Shown: positions 15,114-24,045, numbered from the stretch's first letter. The stretch: DNA of 26,236 bases from DAOVQB01 sp023128935 (GCA_030628905.1 DAOVQB010000040.1:1-26236), one strand, 5' to 3'. The notes: generated by a model not told the origin, from the sequence alone. Numbers and translations: made by a program.

Positions 15114-16169
15114 TCACTCAACGTAGTGACATCTGCGGCAGAACTCAGGCGCTGTGTTGCTGATCGACATTCGGCGAAACTCGCGCAGCTTCTGACTGTT
15201 GATGCAGTTCAGCAAACCGCCTTCAAAGACGTTTCCAAAGTCCAGCTCCTTGGGGAAGGGCTTAGCGCAACAGGGAACAAGAAAACCATCCCAGGTGATG
15301 TAAAAGCTATTCCACGGATAGGGACAGTGCTTGAAGCCCTTCGAGGTCGTGAACTTTGGATACTCGACGTAGATGCCCTCTTTCCGGGCCAGGCTTAACG
15401 CCTTGTTCAATTCGCGCTGAAACTCGGGCGTCTCGTAGACCCGGTATTCGGAAAGATCCCAATCATTGGAAACAAGATTGATCGAATTCAGAAAGATCTC
15501 AGAGAGCCCCATCTGTTTGGCAAAGGCCACAATATCAGTCAACTGGTGGTAGTTTCGACTGAAGACAACCATGTTCAACTTGACATCGAAGCGCATGTCC
15601 TTTGACAGCTTTACGATTGCTTCTAGGTTCTTTGCCGAACTGGCGAAGTCCGATTTGCTGCGGATGCTCTCGAACACCTCCCCGATGCCATCGACCGAAA
15701 CCTGCAACGTGTCGATCTTATCGCCAATGGCTTCCATGATCTTCAACGTGTTCGGCACCTGAGCATTCGTCGAGATAAAGATGCATATACCCCTATTCTG
15801 CTTCTCGATGTAGTCGAGGATCTCAACCAGATGAGGGTAGAGCAGCGGCTCGCCCAAACCGGTCAGGCCAATCCGATCCAAGAAGACGTGGGATTCATCG
15901 ATCAGCTTCTTTGCCTGCGCCAGGTCCATGTTTCCCGTGTCCATGGCCTGCCCGAGGGCATATTCCCTGGCGCAGGTGATGCACTTGAGCTGGCAAAGGT
16001 TCGTCAGTTCGATCATCAGGGAGATCGGGTGGGGCAGCACCACCTTCCTCTGCCGGAGAGCCAGCTGATAGCGCATGCGATTCAGTGTATAATCGAGCGC
16101 CCGCTTCCCCTTGGGCAGATGAGTGGCCCTGCGCAAGATCAGGTGGAGGAGCCTTTTCTTGAAAACCAT
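15114..16169 (-). CDS. Radical SAM/SPASM domain protein
   Basis: This 351-residue enzyme has the radical SAM cluster motif C-x3-C-x2-C at C59, C63 and C66 (NLCQLKCITCAREY). GLTGLGEPLLYPHL follows and fits the SAM-contacting GGE-type strand. The C-terminal SPASM-like region has cysteines 282, 300, 301, 322, 344 and 347, enough for extra iron-sulfur clusters, with YITWDGFLVPCC as the typical core. Such enzymes modify peptides, sugars or lipids. The neighbours here are glycosyltransferases and an ABC exporter, so a surface-glycan or lipid modification is more likely than a peptide product, since no precursor peptide gene is visible. It is on the minus strand, 222 bp after the GT39-like gene. The N-terminal 40 residues are basic and helical. 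Confidence 0.85.
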   Translation of the reverse strand: MVFKKRLLHLILRRATHLPKGKRALDYTLNRMRYQLALRQRKVVLPHPISLMIELTNLCQLKCITCAREYALGQAMDTGNMDLAQAKKLIDESHVFLDRIGLTGLGEPLLYPHLVEILDYIEKQNRGICIFISTNAQVPNTLKIMEAIGDKIDTLQVSVDGIGEVFESIRSKSDFASSAKNLEAIVKLSKDMRFDVKLNMVVFSRNYHQLTDIVAFAKQMGLSEIFLNSINLVSNDWDLSEYRVYETPEFQRELNKALSLARKEGIYVEYPKFTTSKGFKHCPYPWNSFYITWDGFLVPCCAKPFPKELDFGNVFEGGLLNCINSQKLREFRRMSISNTAPEFCRRCHYVE

Positions 16170-16391
16170 GGACCGGCCTTTCAGATAGATCGCTCAAACC
16201 GATCGGCAGAGCTATCGACAAAGCCACCGCGCGCTGAAACGCACTGACTGGGCCGGGCCCAGACAGGCGGAGCGCAATAGGTACTACACTCAACTACCCC
16301 GGAAGAAAGCCCTGCGTTCATTCGGGAACGGCAGATGATAGCACACCGCGCCATCGCTGACCATGCCGTGCTCCTGCGCTAGTCCTGCGGG

Positions 16392-17786
16392 TCAATTTCG
16401 GAATCGGCGTCTACTCGCGCCCTGCTCCAAGCGTTTCGGCCTTTCACCGGTCAGCGCAGACAACCAGGACCAACGGATACCGCGCTGCTCGAGCACGCCC
16501 GCCAGGCAGGCGACTAGTGCGATCAGCCCCCCTGAGGCGTAAAGGATGACAAAGGTGTCCAGAGGAATCCGGAAACGGACCTTGGAGATGAAGAACGCGT
16601 AGACAAAGGAGAAAGACAGCCAGAGAAGAAGGACGAGCCGAGCTGGCGGGCTGCGCCGCAGCGATCGCAAGAGCCATATCAGCGCGAAAGGAAGGAGGAG
16701 CCCATAGGACAGGATGCTCGCGATTCGCTCGACACCCTGATGGGGTCTCTCATGAGTCATGGGCTGCGGATAGAGGCGCCAGAGATTGAACGCCTTGGCG
16801 ATAGTGAGGCCCGCGAAGCGGCCCGGATCAGCCATGGCATGCTCCAGTCCGCGCTCGAGGAGAGCGCGGTCGACCTCGGCCTCGTTCTGGTAGCGCCTGT
16901 GGATGTCGTTGTATTCCTCCGCCATTCCTGGCATCCAGCGGCCGCCCGTGCTGGCCGTCACACTGGGGTAGTTCCCCATCCAGAAGTTGTAGCCGCCGTT
17001 GTTGGAAACGAGGACCGGCCTCCCGAAGGCCTGCGTGTTCCTCCAGGTCCAGGTTCCCACCATGAGTACAAGTGGCGCCAGGAAGAGCAAGGCCAGCTTG
17101 ACACCCCTCCCCCAACACCGTGGAGACCCCGGCCGTGCCGCTTCGGGTGCCCTCTTTCGCGCGGCCTCCCAGAAAATCCAGAGAGAGGTCAAGAGCAGCG
17201 CCGGCAGGACCGCGGCCACCGCTAGAACAGCCCATCCCGAGAGCAATCCAGCCGCCAGCGCCCGCATCCCGGATGATCGTTCTACCGCATCCAGGGCCAG
17301 CAAGAAGACGGCGGCGATGAGGAGGGTCACAAGGACGACGGGATACAACGTTCCCGTCGTGTAGATGAAAAGGGGATAGATGGCGGCCAAGGCGGCTGAC
17401 AGCAGCGCCTGCCGCCACCCCAGAAGACGCAGTCCGAGGAGATAGACAAGATAACAGGTTGCCGCTCCCATCACAGCTTGCACGGCCCGCACCGCCATCA
17501 CACTTGTGCCAAAGAGGGCGTAAATAAGGGCCAGGAGGAAGGGATAGCCCGGAGGCCACAGCGCAGTGGGGTTCCCCTCCGGTGTGAGGTAGGCGCCCGT
17601 CTCCAGGATGCTCTTGGCCAGGCGGGAGTACTCGCGTCCATCGTGCCAGAAGATCTCAGGTTCAAGGGAGAAGCCATAGATGAGACGGATCCCCAAGGCA
17701 GCCAGGAGGATCAGCCACAGGATCCAAGCAGCTCGGATGGTCTGAGGTGCGCTTTCAGTTCGCGTCGCCAAGGGCTTGCTCTCCAT
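16392..17786 (-). CDS. GT39/ArnT-like membrane glycosyltransferase
   Basis: This 464-residue polytopic protein has about ten hydrophobic segments. After the first helix (about residues 20-40) comes WHDGREYSRLAKSI (W47, D49), the acidic first-loop motif of GT-C enzymes that use polyprenyl-phosphate sugars as donors. YPFLLALIYALFG and YPLFIYTTGTLYP recall the PMT/ArnT family (PF13231). A soluble-looking stretch follows the second half (ASTGGRWMPGMAEEYNDIH). The protein probably moves a sugar from an undecaprenyl-phosphate carrier to a lipid, glycan or protein on the outer face of the inner membrane. It is transcribed away from the plus-strand glycan genes, from the same 200-bp intergenic region that carries the 35-bp repeats. 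Confidence 0.8.
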   Translation of the reverse strand: MESKPLATRTESAPQTIRAAWILWLILLAALGIRLIYGFSLEPEIFWHDGREYSRLAKSILETGAYLTPEGNPTALWPPGYPFLLALIYALFGTSVMAVRAVQAVMGAATCYLVYLLGLRLLGWRQALLSAALAAIYPLFIYTTGTLYPVVLVTLLIAAVFLLALDAVERSSGMRALAAGLLSGWAVLAVAAVLPALLLTSLWIFWEAARKRAPEAARPGSPRCWGRGVKLALLFLAPLVLMVGTWTWRNTQAFGRPVLVSNNGGYNFWMGNYPSVTASTGGRWMPGMAEEYNDIHRRYQNEAEVDRALLERGLEHAMADPGRFAGLTIAKAFNLWRLYPQPMTHERPHQGVERIASILSYGLLLPFALIWLLRSLRRSPPARLVLLLWLSFSFVYAFFISKVRFRIPLDTFVILYASGGLIALVACLAGVLEQRGIRWSWLSALTGERPKRLEQGASRRRFRN

Positions 17787-17955
17787 AGCTTCCGTTTGCA
17801 GCCGAAGGCTATCGCGACCTCACGGTCCGGTTCAAGCCGCCAGAGGTAGAAGATAGCCCTTACGGGGCCGCCGAGTTCACGTTGACCAGGTGGGGGCACC
17901 AGAATAGATTCCGTTGCGTGGCCGCAACCGAGCGCTGGCGGGAAGTCCGAGCCGG

Positions 17956-18060
17956 ACCCGCCGGGGGCAAAACGGTGCGGTTGAGAAAACTTGCGCGGGG
18001 GGCAAGACCGTGAGGCTGAGAGAACTTGCGCGGGGGGCAAGATCGTGAGGCTGAGAGAAC
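17956..18060 (+). repeat. 35-bp tandem repeat (3 copies) duplicating a gene start
   Basis: Units start at 17956, 17991 and 18026, and the next unit begins at 18061 before diverging inside the gene. Copies two and three differ at one position; copy one is more diverged. Each unit carries a run of six Gs (a possible ribosome site), a GTG about 7-8 bases later, and the first eight codons of the downstream gene. The period is not a multiple of three, so the GTG of each copy lies in a different frame. Confidence 0.9.
17975..18048 (+). promoter_or_regulatory. Two chained leader mini-ORFs before the GT-C-like gene
   Basis: GTG 17975-17977 opens a 12-codon ORF (MRLRKLARGARP) that ends at TGA 18011-18013. 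The next GTG (18010-18012) overlaps that stop as GTGA and opens another 12-codon ORF (MRLRELARGARS). That ORF ends at TGA 18046-18048, overlapping the GTG at 18045 that starts the real gene. Each ORF thus hands ribosomes to the next by a one-base step back. The arrangement is created by the 35-bp repeat and could tune or couple translation of the membrane protein. No experimental function is known to me. Confidence 0.55.
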
Positions 18061-19598
18061 TTGCGCGGAGCCCTGAGGGCAGGATCTTCCTCTGTATCCT
18101 AGCCGCAGCTCCATTTCTCCTCACGCCGTGGGTACACGGGGATGGGATCGGCTATGTCGCCTATCTGCACTCGGCGATCGTCGACCTCGACTTGGATCTG
18201 GCAAACGAGCTGGAGTACTTGTCAACTCACGTAGCGGTGGATGCAGGTGGCCTGCCAGGACTCCTCCTCGACAGAAGCAACCACACTCCCGGAGTCGATC
18301 CCCACTACCACACACCTCCGCCCGATCCGGTAACTGGTCGTGTGCCATCCAACTTCAGCACGGGTCCGTCAATTGCATGGGCCCCCGCGTATCTATCTGT
18401 ACACGCGGCGGTCAAGGCAGGGCGCAGCATCGGCCTTTCACATCGGGACGACGGCTATGGAGGAGCCTACTACCTGGCCATTGCACTCACTTCGCTCGCC
18501 TGCGGCATCGTCGGGCTTCTGTTTGCCTACAAGATGGCCCACACCTTGACGCCCTCCAGGGAAGCGTTCTGGGCCACACTGGCCATCGCCGCAGCCTCGC
18601 CGCTGCTCTATTATCTCTACCTCGCGCCAAGTTATGGCCATGCCATCACGGCCCTCACGGCTGGAGCATTCTTTCTCTACTGGCGGCAGAGTCGTCGAGC
18701 GCCAAGCGCTGTCACATGGTTTCACTGGGGCCTTCTAGCAGGACTGCTGTTCCTTGTGCGGTGGAATGATGTCGTGTTGGCTGTGCCGGTCTTTGTGGTG
18801 GAAGCTGCACGGCTGCTCCGCCAAGGGACCAAACCGAACGAAACGGCTGGGCAGGATGCACAGAGCATCAGATGGACACGCGTATGGCAGCTGACCGGTC
18901 ATGTAGGCGCCGTACTGGCCGGCAGGGGGGGCGCTGCGCTGGCCGGCTTCATGCTTGTTTCGCTTCCGCAGTTCTGCGTCTGGCAGTATTTGCACGGTCG
19001 GCCCTGGGTGCGTCACTCTGTGGAGACTCTGCAATTCTCGCCGGAGGGGCTGTGGGGAACGCTCTTTTCCGCCAGGCATGGACTCTTTATCTGGACACCG
19101 ATCACGCTGCTCGCCGTCATTGGACTCTTCCTGCTGTGGCGCAGGGACGCAGAGCTAGCTGGTGTGTCGATCGCCGCCTTGGGTCTTCTGGTCCTCTCAA
19201 ACTGCATCGTGCACGATTGGTGGGCCGGGGCATCCTTCGGGATGCGCCGCATGGTGAGCGCCACGCCGCTCTTCGTCCTCGGCCTCACGGTTCTATTCGA
19301 TGACCTCCGGGTTGCCAGCAGGCGTTCCCATGACCTCCAGGCCGCCAGCAGGCGTTCCCATGACCTCCAGGCCGCCAGCAGGCGTTCCCATGACCTCCAG
19401 GCCGCCAGCAGGCGTCACAGTGGGCGATTCCTGGCACCTGTGATCTTCCTTCTCTTTACAGTTTGGAATGTGCTTCTACTTGCACAGTATTCACTCGGTA
19501 TGATCAGTCACACGGAACCGGTGTCGTTTGCGACGATCGCGTCCAATCAACCCCGTGTCGTAGTCCGGATTGTCCAGCTCGTAGGAGAGATTCTTTAG
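18045..19598 (+). CDS. Polytopic GT-C-like membrane protein with internal 30-bp repeats
   Basis: This 517-residue protein starts at GTG 18045, the third in a series of repeat-derived starts. An in-frame TTG at 17991 would add 18 odd residues encoded by the repeat. About ten to twelve hydrophobic segments are visible. The first periplasmic loop holds HGDGIGYVAYLHS (31-43), the acid-containing motif expected of GT-C glycosyltransferases, and a long loop with histidines and prolines follows. The end is hydrophobic again (FLAPVIFLLFTVWNVLLL). Between the last helices, residues about 419-457 are a fourfold repeat of RRSHDLQAAS. Its function is probably transfer of a lipid-linked sugar, but no family is certain. 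It overlaps the next gene by one base (TAGTG), so the two are coupled. Confidence 0.7.
   Translation: MRLRELARSPEGRIFLCILAAAPFLLTPWVHGDGIGYVAYLHSAIVDLDLDLANELEYLSTHVAVDAGGLPGLLLDRSNHTPGVDPHYHTPPPDPVTGRVPSNFSTGPSIAWAPAYLSVHAAVKAGRSIGLSHRDDGYGGAYYLAIALTSLACGIVGLLFAYKMAHTLTPSREAFWATLAIAAASPLLYYLYLAPSYGHAITALTAGAFFLYWRQSRRAPSAVTWFHWGLLAGLLFLVRWNDVVLAVPVFVVEAARLLRQGTKPNETAGQDAQSIRWTRVWQLTGHVGAVLAGRGGAALAGFMLVSLPQFCVWQYLHGRPWVRHSVETLQFSPEGLWGTLFSARHGLFIWTPITLLAVIGLFLLWRRDAELAGVSIAALGLLVLSNCIVHDWWAGASFGMRRMVSATPLFVLGLTVLFDDLRVASRRSHDLQAASRRSHDLQAASRRSHDLQAASRRHSGRFLAPVIFLLFTVWNVLLLAQYSLGMISHTEPVSFATIASNQPRVVVRIVQLVGEIL
19301..19415 (+). repeat. 30-bp in-frame minisatellite in the GT-C-like gene
   Basis: TGACCTCC recurs at 19301, 19331, 19361 and 19391, exactly 30 bp apart. 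Copies two and three are identical and the last is partial. The repeat encodes the decapeptide RRSHDLQAAS four times within a loop between the last membrane helices. Because the unit is ten codons, expansion or loss keeps the frame. The perfect identity points to recent amplification. Confidence 0.92.
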
Positions 19599-21154
19599 TG
19601 AAGAGCGCCCGCCATACGCATCGCTGGGATTGGCCCGTCCTGCTCATCCTGGCCGTAGGCACGGCCCTGCGCTTCCTCGCGCTGGGGCAACAGAGCCTGT
19701 GGCACGATGAGATCCGTTCGGTCACAATCGCGTTAGGCGGGCCGGAGAACAACATCCTCTGGGCTGTTCTAAACATCCACGGCCCCTTGTACCTGGTACT
19801 CCTCAAGGGATGGATGGCGCTGGTCGGGACAGGCGAGGGAGCAACGCGGGCCCTCTCGGCGGCCTTGGGCGCCGCTGGACTGGCGCTGTTCTATCGCGTG
19901 GGATTACCGCTCGTGGGCCGCCGGGCCGCCATGATCGGGCTCAGTCTCCTGGCTGTTTCACCCTTCTACCTCTGGTATAGCCAGGAAGTGCGCAACTACA
20001 TTTTGCTCTTCGACCTTGGGCTTCTGGCGATTTATGCATTCCTGGCTGATGTGAGAGAGAAAACGCGAGGGACCTTCCTGGCGGCGATTGGCACAAGCGT
20101 AGCGGTCTGCCTGGCCAATCTGACCGGCTTCTTCCTGCTCGTCTTCCACTGTGTTTATGTACTCGCTTTCCGGCGGAAGGTACACTACCCGTTCCGGCGC
20201 CTGCTCCTGCTCCTTGTGGTCGTCATGGTTGCGCTTTCACCTTGGATCCTCCAAGCCACAGAATCGATGGGTCAGTTGCATCTGGGCCGCCCAGACGAGG
20301 CCGCCGGGGAGGGCGTTGCCATCAAGGGGGAATGCCCGCCCGGGCTGCTGAGCATCCCCTTTACCTTCTACAGCTTTTCCCTGGGCTTCTCCATGGGACC
20401 TTCGATCGATGAACTCAAGATCCATCGTTGGCCAGCGGTGATCTCCTATCTCTGGTATCTGGTCCCTATCATGATGCTATTTGCCTTTGCATTTCTGTGG
20501 GGTTTTCACAGGGCACGCCGCTCTGCCGATGAGTTCCGCGTTCTTCTGCTCTGGGTGACAATCCCCGTGTTGTTGATGGTTGCGCTCTCCATGCTGAACC
20601 TCAAGGCACCCAATCCACGCTATGCCGCGCTGGCCTTTGCACCCTACCTGCTCCTGATCGGGATCGGTATCGCCTCGATCGGAAACAGGACCCTCCGCGC
20701 CTTGGTACTGATCGCATTGCTCTTCTTCTCCGCCCATGCCGACTATCGCTACTTCACCAACGCGCGCTATTGGCGTCCCGACACACGGGCGGCGGGCAAG
20801 CTCCTGCGCCAGGAGGTCCGCCCAGGAGATGAAGCCGCCGTCTACACGCTCGTAGAACCAGTGCATTACTATGTGGGTGATGCCGTGACTCTGCGGAATC
20901 CAAAGCCCAGGGACTTCGCCAGCCGGGAGCGAATGACGGATTGGCTTCACACGAATGTCGGGGACCAGAGACGCCTTTGGATTGTGCAGTGCATGGGTTG
21001 GTGGCTGGACCCAGAGGACCGCTTCGTGCACCTGTGCCAGGAAATCATGATTCCTAAAGGCGAGTGGGACTTCCCAAAGGCACCAGTGTATCTATTCGAG
21101 GTACCGCAGGACTGGGGGACCCAGAACTCCGAGGGGGCCCGACCTAGCCCGTAG
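19598..21154 (+). CDS. GT39-like membrane glycosyltransferase
   Basis: This 518-residue protein starts at GTG 19598, behind GTAGGAGAGA and overlapping the previous stop. The first loop carries WHDEIRSVTIAL (W35, D37, E38), the paired-acid motif of polyprenyl-phosphate-sugar transferases (GT-C fold; PMT/ArnT-like). It is followed by HGPLYLVLLKGWMALVG, a classic family element, and LAVSPFYLWYSQEVRNY. About eleven hydrophobic segments and a C-terminal soluble periplasmic domain of some 130 residues (WRPDTRAAGKLLRQEVRPGD and onwards) are visible. The layout is complete. Working with the gene before it and the ABC exporter after it, it probably decorates an exported glycolipid or glycan. Confidence 0.85.
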   Translation: MKSARHTHRWDWPVLLILAVGTALRFLALGQQSLWHDEIRSVTIALGGPENNILWAVLNIHGPLYLVLLKGWMALVGTGEGATRALSAALGAAGLALFYRVGLPLVGRRAAMIGLSLLAVSPFYLWYSQEVRNYILLFDLGLLAIYAFLADVREKTRGTFLAAIGTSVAVCLANLTGFFLLVFHCVYVLAFRRKVHYPFRRLLLLLVVVMVALSPWILQATESMGQLHLGRPDEAAGEGVAIKGECPPGLLSIPFTFYSFSLGFSMGPSIDELKIHRWPAVISYLWYLVPIMMLFAFAFLWGFHRARRSADEFRVLLLWVTIPVLLMVALSMLNLKAPNPRYAALAFAPYLLLIGIGIASIGNRTLRALVLIALLFFSAHADYRYFTNARYWRPDTRAAGKLLRQEVRPGDEAAVYTLVEPVHYYVGDAVTLRNPKPRDFASRERMTDWLHTNVGDQRRLWIVQCMGWWLDPEDRFVHLCQEIMIPKGEWDFPKAPVYLFEVPQDWGTQNSEGARPSP

Positions 21155-21239
21155 CAGTGGTCCGTTTGCTTGCATGTCCGGGATCAGGAGAGTTCTCCAC
21201 CCTGCGACCCATACCTGTATGTGAGGAACCCGCATCAGG

Positions 21240-22982
21240 ATGAAGAAGCTGATCAAAACCCCGATCAAACGCGTGCTCAGTCTAGCGCTGCCGCATGTCG
21301 AGTGGCACAAGGCGGTGGCCATCGTCAGGGCCTGCAACCTCACAAAGGTCCGCATCGCGACATTGACGCTCATCTACTATCTCGGTTCCACACTGGGTGC
21401 CCTTCTCGACGGAGCGGGCTTGATCCTCCTGGTCGAACTCGTAGCCGGCGAGTTTAGAATGACCACTGGCGCCGTGCGTAATCCTGCCGTGTCCTTTCTG
21501 CTCGACCTTCTGCCAATCGAGAAGGGCTTGGTCCCAGTTTATCTGGCCGCATTGCTCCTCTTTCTCCTGCGGGCCTTCGTACTCCTCTTTGTTCATGTCC
21601 TGGACGGCTACCTGCAGGCCAAGACGCGTCAGGTGATCCAGAAGAAAGGAATCACTGCAATCCTCCACGGCGACTGGGAGTACTTGCGTGGCATCAGGGT
21701 GGGCCAGAAGGTGGGCGCCATCACTGAGGAGGCCCTGCATGTCGCTCAGTTTTTCATGGCTATCCTCAGAACCATGCAGGGACTACTTCTGGCAACGGTC
21801 ATGTCCTTAATGGCCATCTCAGTGAGCATCCCATCGGCGATCATCTTCGTGCTGGTCGGCATCCCCGCCAGTTTGACGCTCAAGCATCTCTTTGGACAGC
21901 AAAGCAAGCTCTCTGAAAAACTGATCGCTGAACGGCAGGGGTTTTATGCCTCAGTCACCGAACGGCTCAGCGGGCTCTTTCAATTGAAGGTAGAGGACCG
22001 GCTCGACACCCATCTAGATCATGCCCTGGCCTTTCAGAAAAGACTAACCGGCCTGGAGATCAAGATCTGGGTCCTGCGGGCTTGGGTGGTCTTCTCGAAT
22101 GCAGTTGTCCCCGCACTTGTGCTGCTCCTGTTCTACCTGGCGTCGTTGCTGACGGGGGAACCGCTCAAGGATCTCCTCTATCTACTGGCGGGGGTTGGCG
22201 CATTGGGGCTGCGGGTGCTCGGCTACGTCAATGTAGCCACGGGGAACATCAGCAGTCTGACGTCCGTGTCGGGCAGCCTCGGTCCGGTCTACGAAGTACT
22301 CACCATCCCGCGGCAGACGATCAAACAAACCATCCCCGAGAAGATCACCGGAGTCAGAACCCGGAACCTCGCTTACAGCTATGCGAGACGAAAGGTCCTC
22401 ACGGAAGTCAATCTGGATGCCGATCTGGCCAGCCCGCTCGTGATCAAGGGCTCCTCTGGTTCCGGGAAGACCACGCTTGCCAATCTTCTGGCCGGGCTCT
22501 ACGAACCTGGAGAAGGCAGCGTGATCTATCTGGGGACATCGGGCGCCTGCTACGACTCGCGTGAGTACAGGCCGCGTGCGGGTTATGTCACACAGGACAT
22601 CCATCTGTTCCATGACACCATCCGCAACAACCTACGCTCGACGGAATCCGCGGTGAGCGATGACGAACTGTGGGAGCAACTGGCACGCGTTGGTGCACGC
22701 GAGTTCGTCCAGCGCACCGGTGGCCTGGATGTCGTGCTAGCCGAGGGCGGACGCTCGCTCTCGGGCGGAGAGAAGCGCCGGATCGGAATCGCCAGGGTGC
22801 TGGTCCGCAAGCCGGACATTCTCATCCTCGATGAAGTCACCTCGGGATTGGATGACCGGATCAAGCGGGAACTGGAGAAAACCATTGAGGAACTGTCCCA
22901 CTCCATTGTAGTGGTTGTCATCACACATGAGCCGATGTACATCGAGAATCACACATCGTTCACAATCCCCGACAATACGTAG
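21240..22982 (+). CDS. ABC exporter (fused membrane and ATPase domains)
   Basis: This 580-residue half-transporter has an N-terminal domain with six membrane segments (about 40-340) and a C-terminal ATPase. The ATPase motifs are all present: Walker A GSSGSGKTT (404-412), signature LSGGE (507-511), Walker B with LILDE (D531, E532) and the switch histidine in THE (H563). The order and size match type IV exporters such as MsbA or PglK-like lipid flippases, which work as homodimers. Given three glycosyltransferase-like neighbours, it probably flips a lipid-linked sugar or glycolipid. The ATG at 21240 has only a weak ribosome site. The gap to the upstream gene is 85 bp, so it is likely in the same operon. 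Confidence 0.88.
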   Translation: MKKLIKTPIKRVLSLALPHVEWHKAVAIVRACNLTKVRIATLTLIYYLGSTLGALLDGAGLILLVELVAGEFRMTTGAVRNPAVSFLLDLLPIEKGLVPVYLAALLLFLLRAFVLLFVHVLDGYLQAKTRQVIQKKGITAILHGDWEYLRGIRVGQKVGAITEEALHVAQFFMAILRTMQGLLLATVMSLMAISVSIPSAIIFVLVGIPASLTLKHLFGQQSKLSEKLIAERQGFYASVTERLSGLFQLKVEDRLDTHLDHALAFQKRLTGLEIKIWVLRAWVVFSNAVVPALVLLLFYLASLLTGEPLKDLLYLLAGVGALGLRVLGYVNVATGNISSLTSVSGSLGPVYEVLTIPRQTIKQTIPEKITGVRTRNLAYSYARRKVLTEVNLDADLASPLVIKGSSGSGKTTLANLLAGLYEPGEGSVIYLGTSGACYDSREYRPRAGYVTQDIHLFHDTIRNNLRSTESAVSDDELWEQLARVGAREFVQRTGGLDVVLAEGGRSLSGGEKRRIGIARVLVRKPDILILDEVTSGLDDRIKRELEKTIEELSHSIVVVVITHEPMYIENHTSFTIPDNT

Positions 22983-22996
22983 GGAGGAACCATCCT

Positions 22997-23881
22997 GTGC
23001 ATTCGCACTCACAATACACAGCCAAACAAGTGATTCAGGAAGCTGAATATGCGGCGGCCTATCACTGGAGCAAGCGGAAACGACTCGAGTGGACGCGCTA
23101 CTGGAGGCTCACGAATCTTCTGGCCGACTTGATCTCGGGGATCGACAGCGTCAGGGCCCGGAGCAGCGTCTCTATCTGCGACTTCGGTTGCGGCGATGGT
23201 CGCGGATCCTATGAACTCTGGCAGATACTCAACTCCCGCGGGTTCAAGACGTCGCTGGTTGGCGTCGATCGATCCCAGGATGCCATCGCATGGGCAAAGG
23301 CCAAGACTGGTAGCAAGCCCAGTGACAGCCACTCCAGCGCGGACACCGGAGGAGGCCGTGTATTATCTCAGGCCGCTGATACTGATGGGGCGCCGCAGGC
23401 GCGACCCGATGGAGGCTGTCTCTCCTTCCGGGTTGCCGATATTGACGAGGCGCTGCGCGCCTTGCCTGACGATGGATCGCCGCCCGTGGTTGTCATGCGT
23501 GAGGTCATTGAGCATCTCTCTGAAGATGAGATCGACACGGTGTTGACGACGATCCGCAGGCGCGCGCCATCAGCGTGCCTCCTGGTCACAACTCCCTCGA
23601 CGAACTCACCCGTCGAGGCCAAGCACTTCCGTCACTATACGCCTGAGAGCTTGTCCCTCACAATGGAGCGCAACAGCTTCGCCGTGACGCGCATGCTGGG
23701 CTACGCATTTCGCCCCAGTGCGCTGTTCAGACCCCTGCAGCGCGCCAAGGGCATCCTCGACAGACTGCCCTTACTGTGGCGGCTCATGAACGTCGCCTGG
23801 CGCACGGTGCCGCCTGGAGTGGCGATTACTCTGGTGTGCATGGCCGCTCCATCCGTGCCGGCCGGAAGCCAAAGAGCATGA
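22997..23881 (+). CDS. Class I SAM-dependent methyltransferase with internal duplication
   Basis: This 294-residue protein starts at a GTG (22997) behind AGGGAGG, 14 bp after the exporter stop. Motif I (SAM binding) is ICDFGCGDGRG at about 60-70, an acidic strand end at LVGVDRS follows, and VVVMREVIEHLSEDEI matches the post-motif strand and helix. The family is the broad Methyltransf_11/12/23 group. Between the two conserved parts a low-identity duplication of about 60 bp adds roughly 20-40 residues. The C-terminal region is basic, with a hydrophobic end that may contact membrane. It may methylate a sugar or lipid of the exported product. The exact substrate cannot be told from sequence. Confidence 0.78.
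   Translation: MHSHSQYTAKQVIQEAEYAAAYHWSKRKRLEWTRYWRLTNLLADLISGIDSVRARSSVSICDFGCGDGRGSYELWQILNSRGFKTSLVGVDRSQDAIAWAKAKTGSKPSDSHSSADTGGGRVLSQAADTDGAPQARPDGGCLSFRVADIDEALRALPDDGSPPVVVMREVIEHLSEDEIDTVLTTIRRRAPSACLLVTTPSTNSPVEAKHFRHYTPESLSLTMERNSFAVTRMLGYAFRPSALFRPLQRAKGILDRLPLLWRLMNVAWRTVPPGVAITLVCMAAPSVPAGSQRA
23354..23476 (+). repeat. Degenerate 60-bp tandem duplication in the methyltransferase
   Basis: Two units 60 bp apart encode RVLSQAADTDGAPQARPDGG and CLSFRVADIDEALRALPDD. About half the residues coincide (A-D-x-D-x-A, P-D-G), and DNA matches follow the same register. The second unit is the one that fits the normal methyltransferase fold, so the first is probably an old extra copy. Confidence 0.5.
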
Positions 23882-24045
23882 CGCCCAAGCGCCGTGCTGA
23901 CAGGCCCTTGGACCGCTGCCTTCTTCGTGGGCCTCCGCACCACACTGCCTCTGAGATCCACGGGCCGTCCCACCCTTCTTCCTCCTCACCACTGCGCTCC
24001 TTGAAATGCCAGCTCTGCGGGAATAGTATCCTTCCCTCGGAACAT

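Noticed and set aside
15027..15398. 123-codon plus-strand ORF
   Set aside because: Most of it is antisense to the SPASM region of the radical SAM gene. The non-overlapping first 29 codons have no good ribosome site.
16248..16262. Inverted repeat CTGGGC-CGG-GCCCAG as a terminator
   Set aside because: The stem is short, no T-run follows on either strand, and it lies upstream of the radical SAM gene start where a terminator for the GT39-like gene is possible but unsupported.
17991..18044. TTG start for the GT-C-like protein, 18 codons earlier
   Set aside because: The added residues are only a wrong-frame reading of the 35-bp repeat, while the GTG at 18045 has the same context in each repeat copy.
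17956..18060. CRISPR array
   Set aside because: Copies are directly adjacent with no unique spacers, and they duplicate a gene start.
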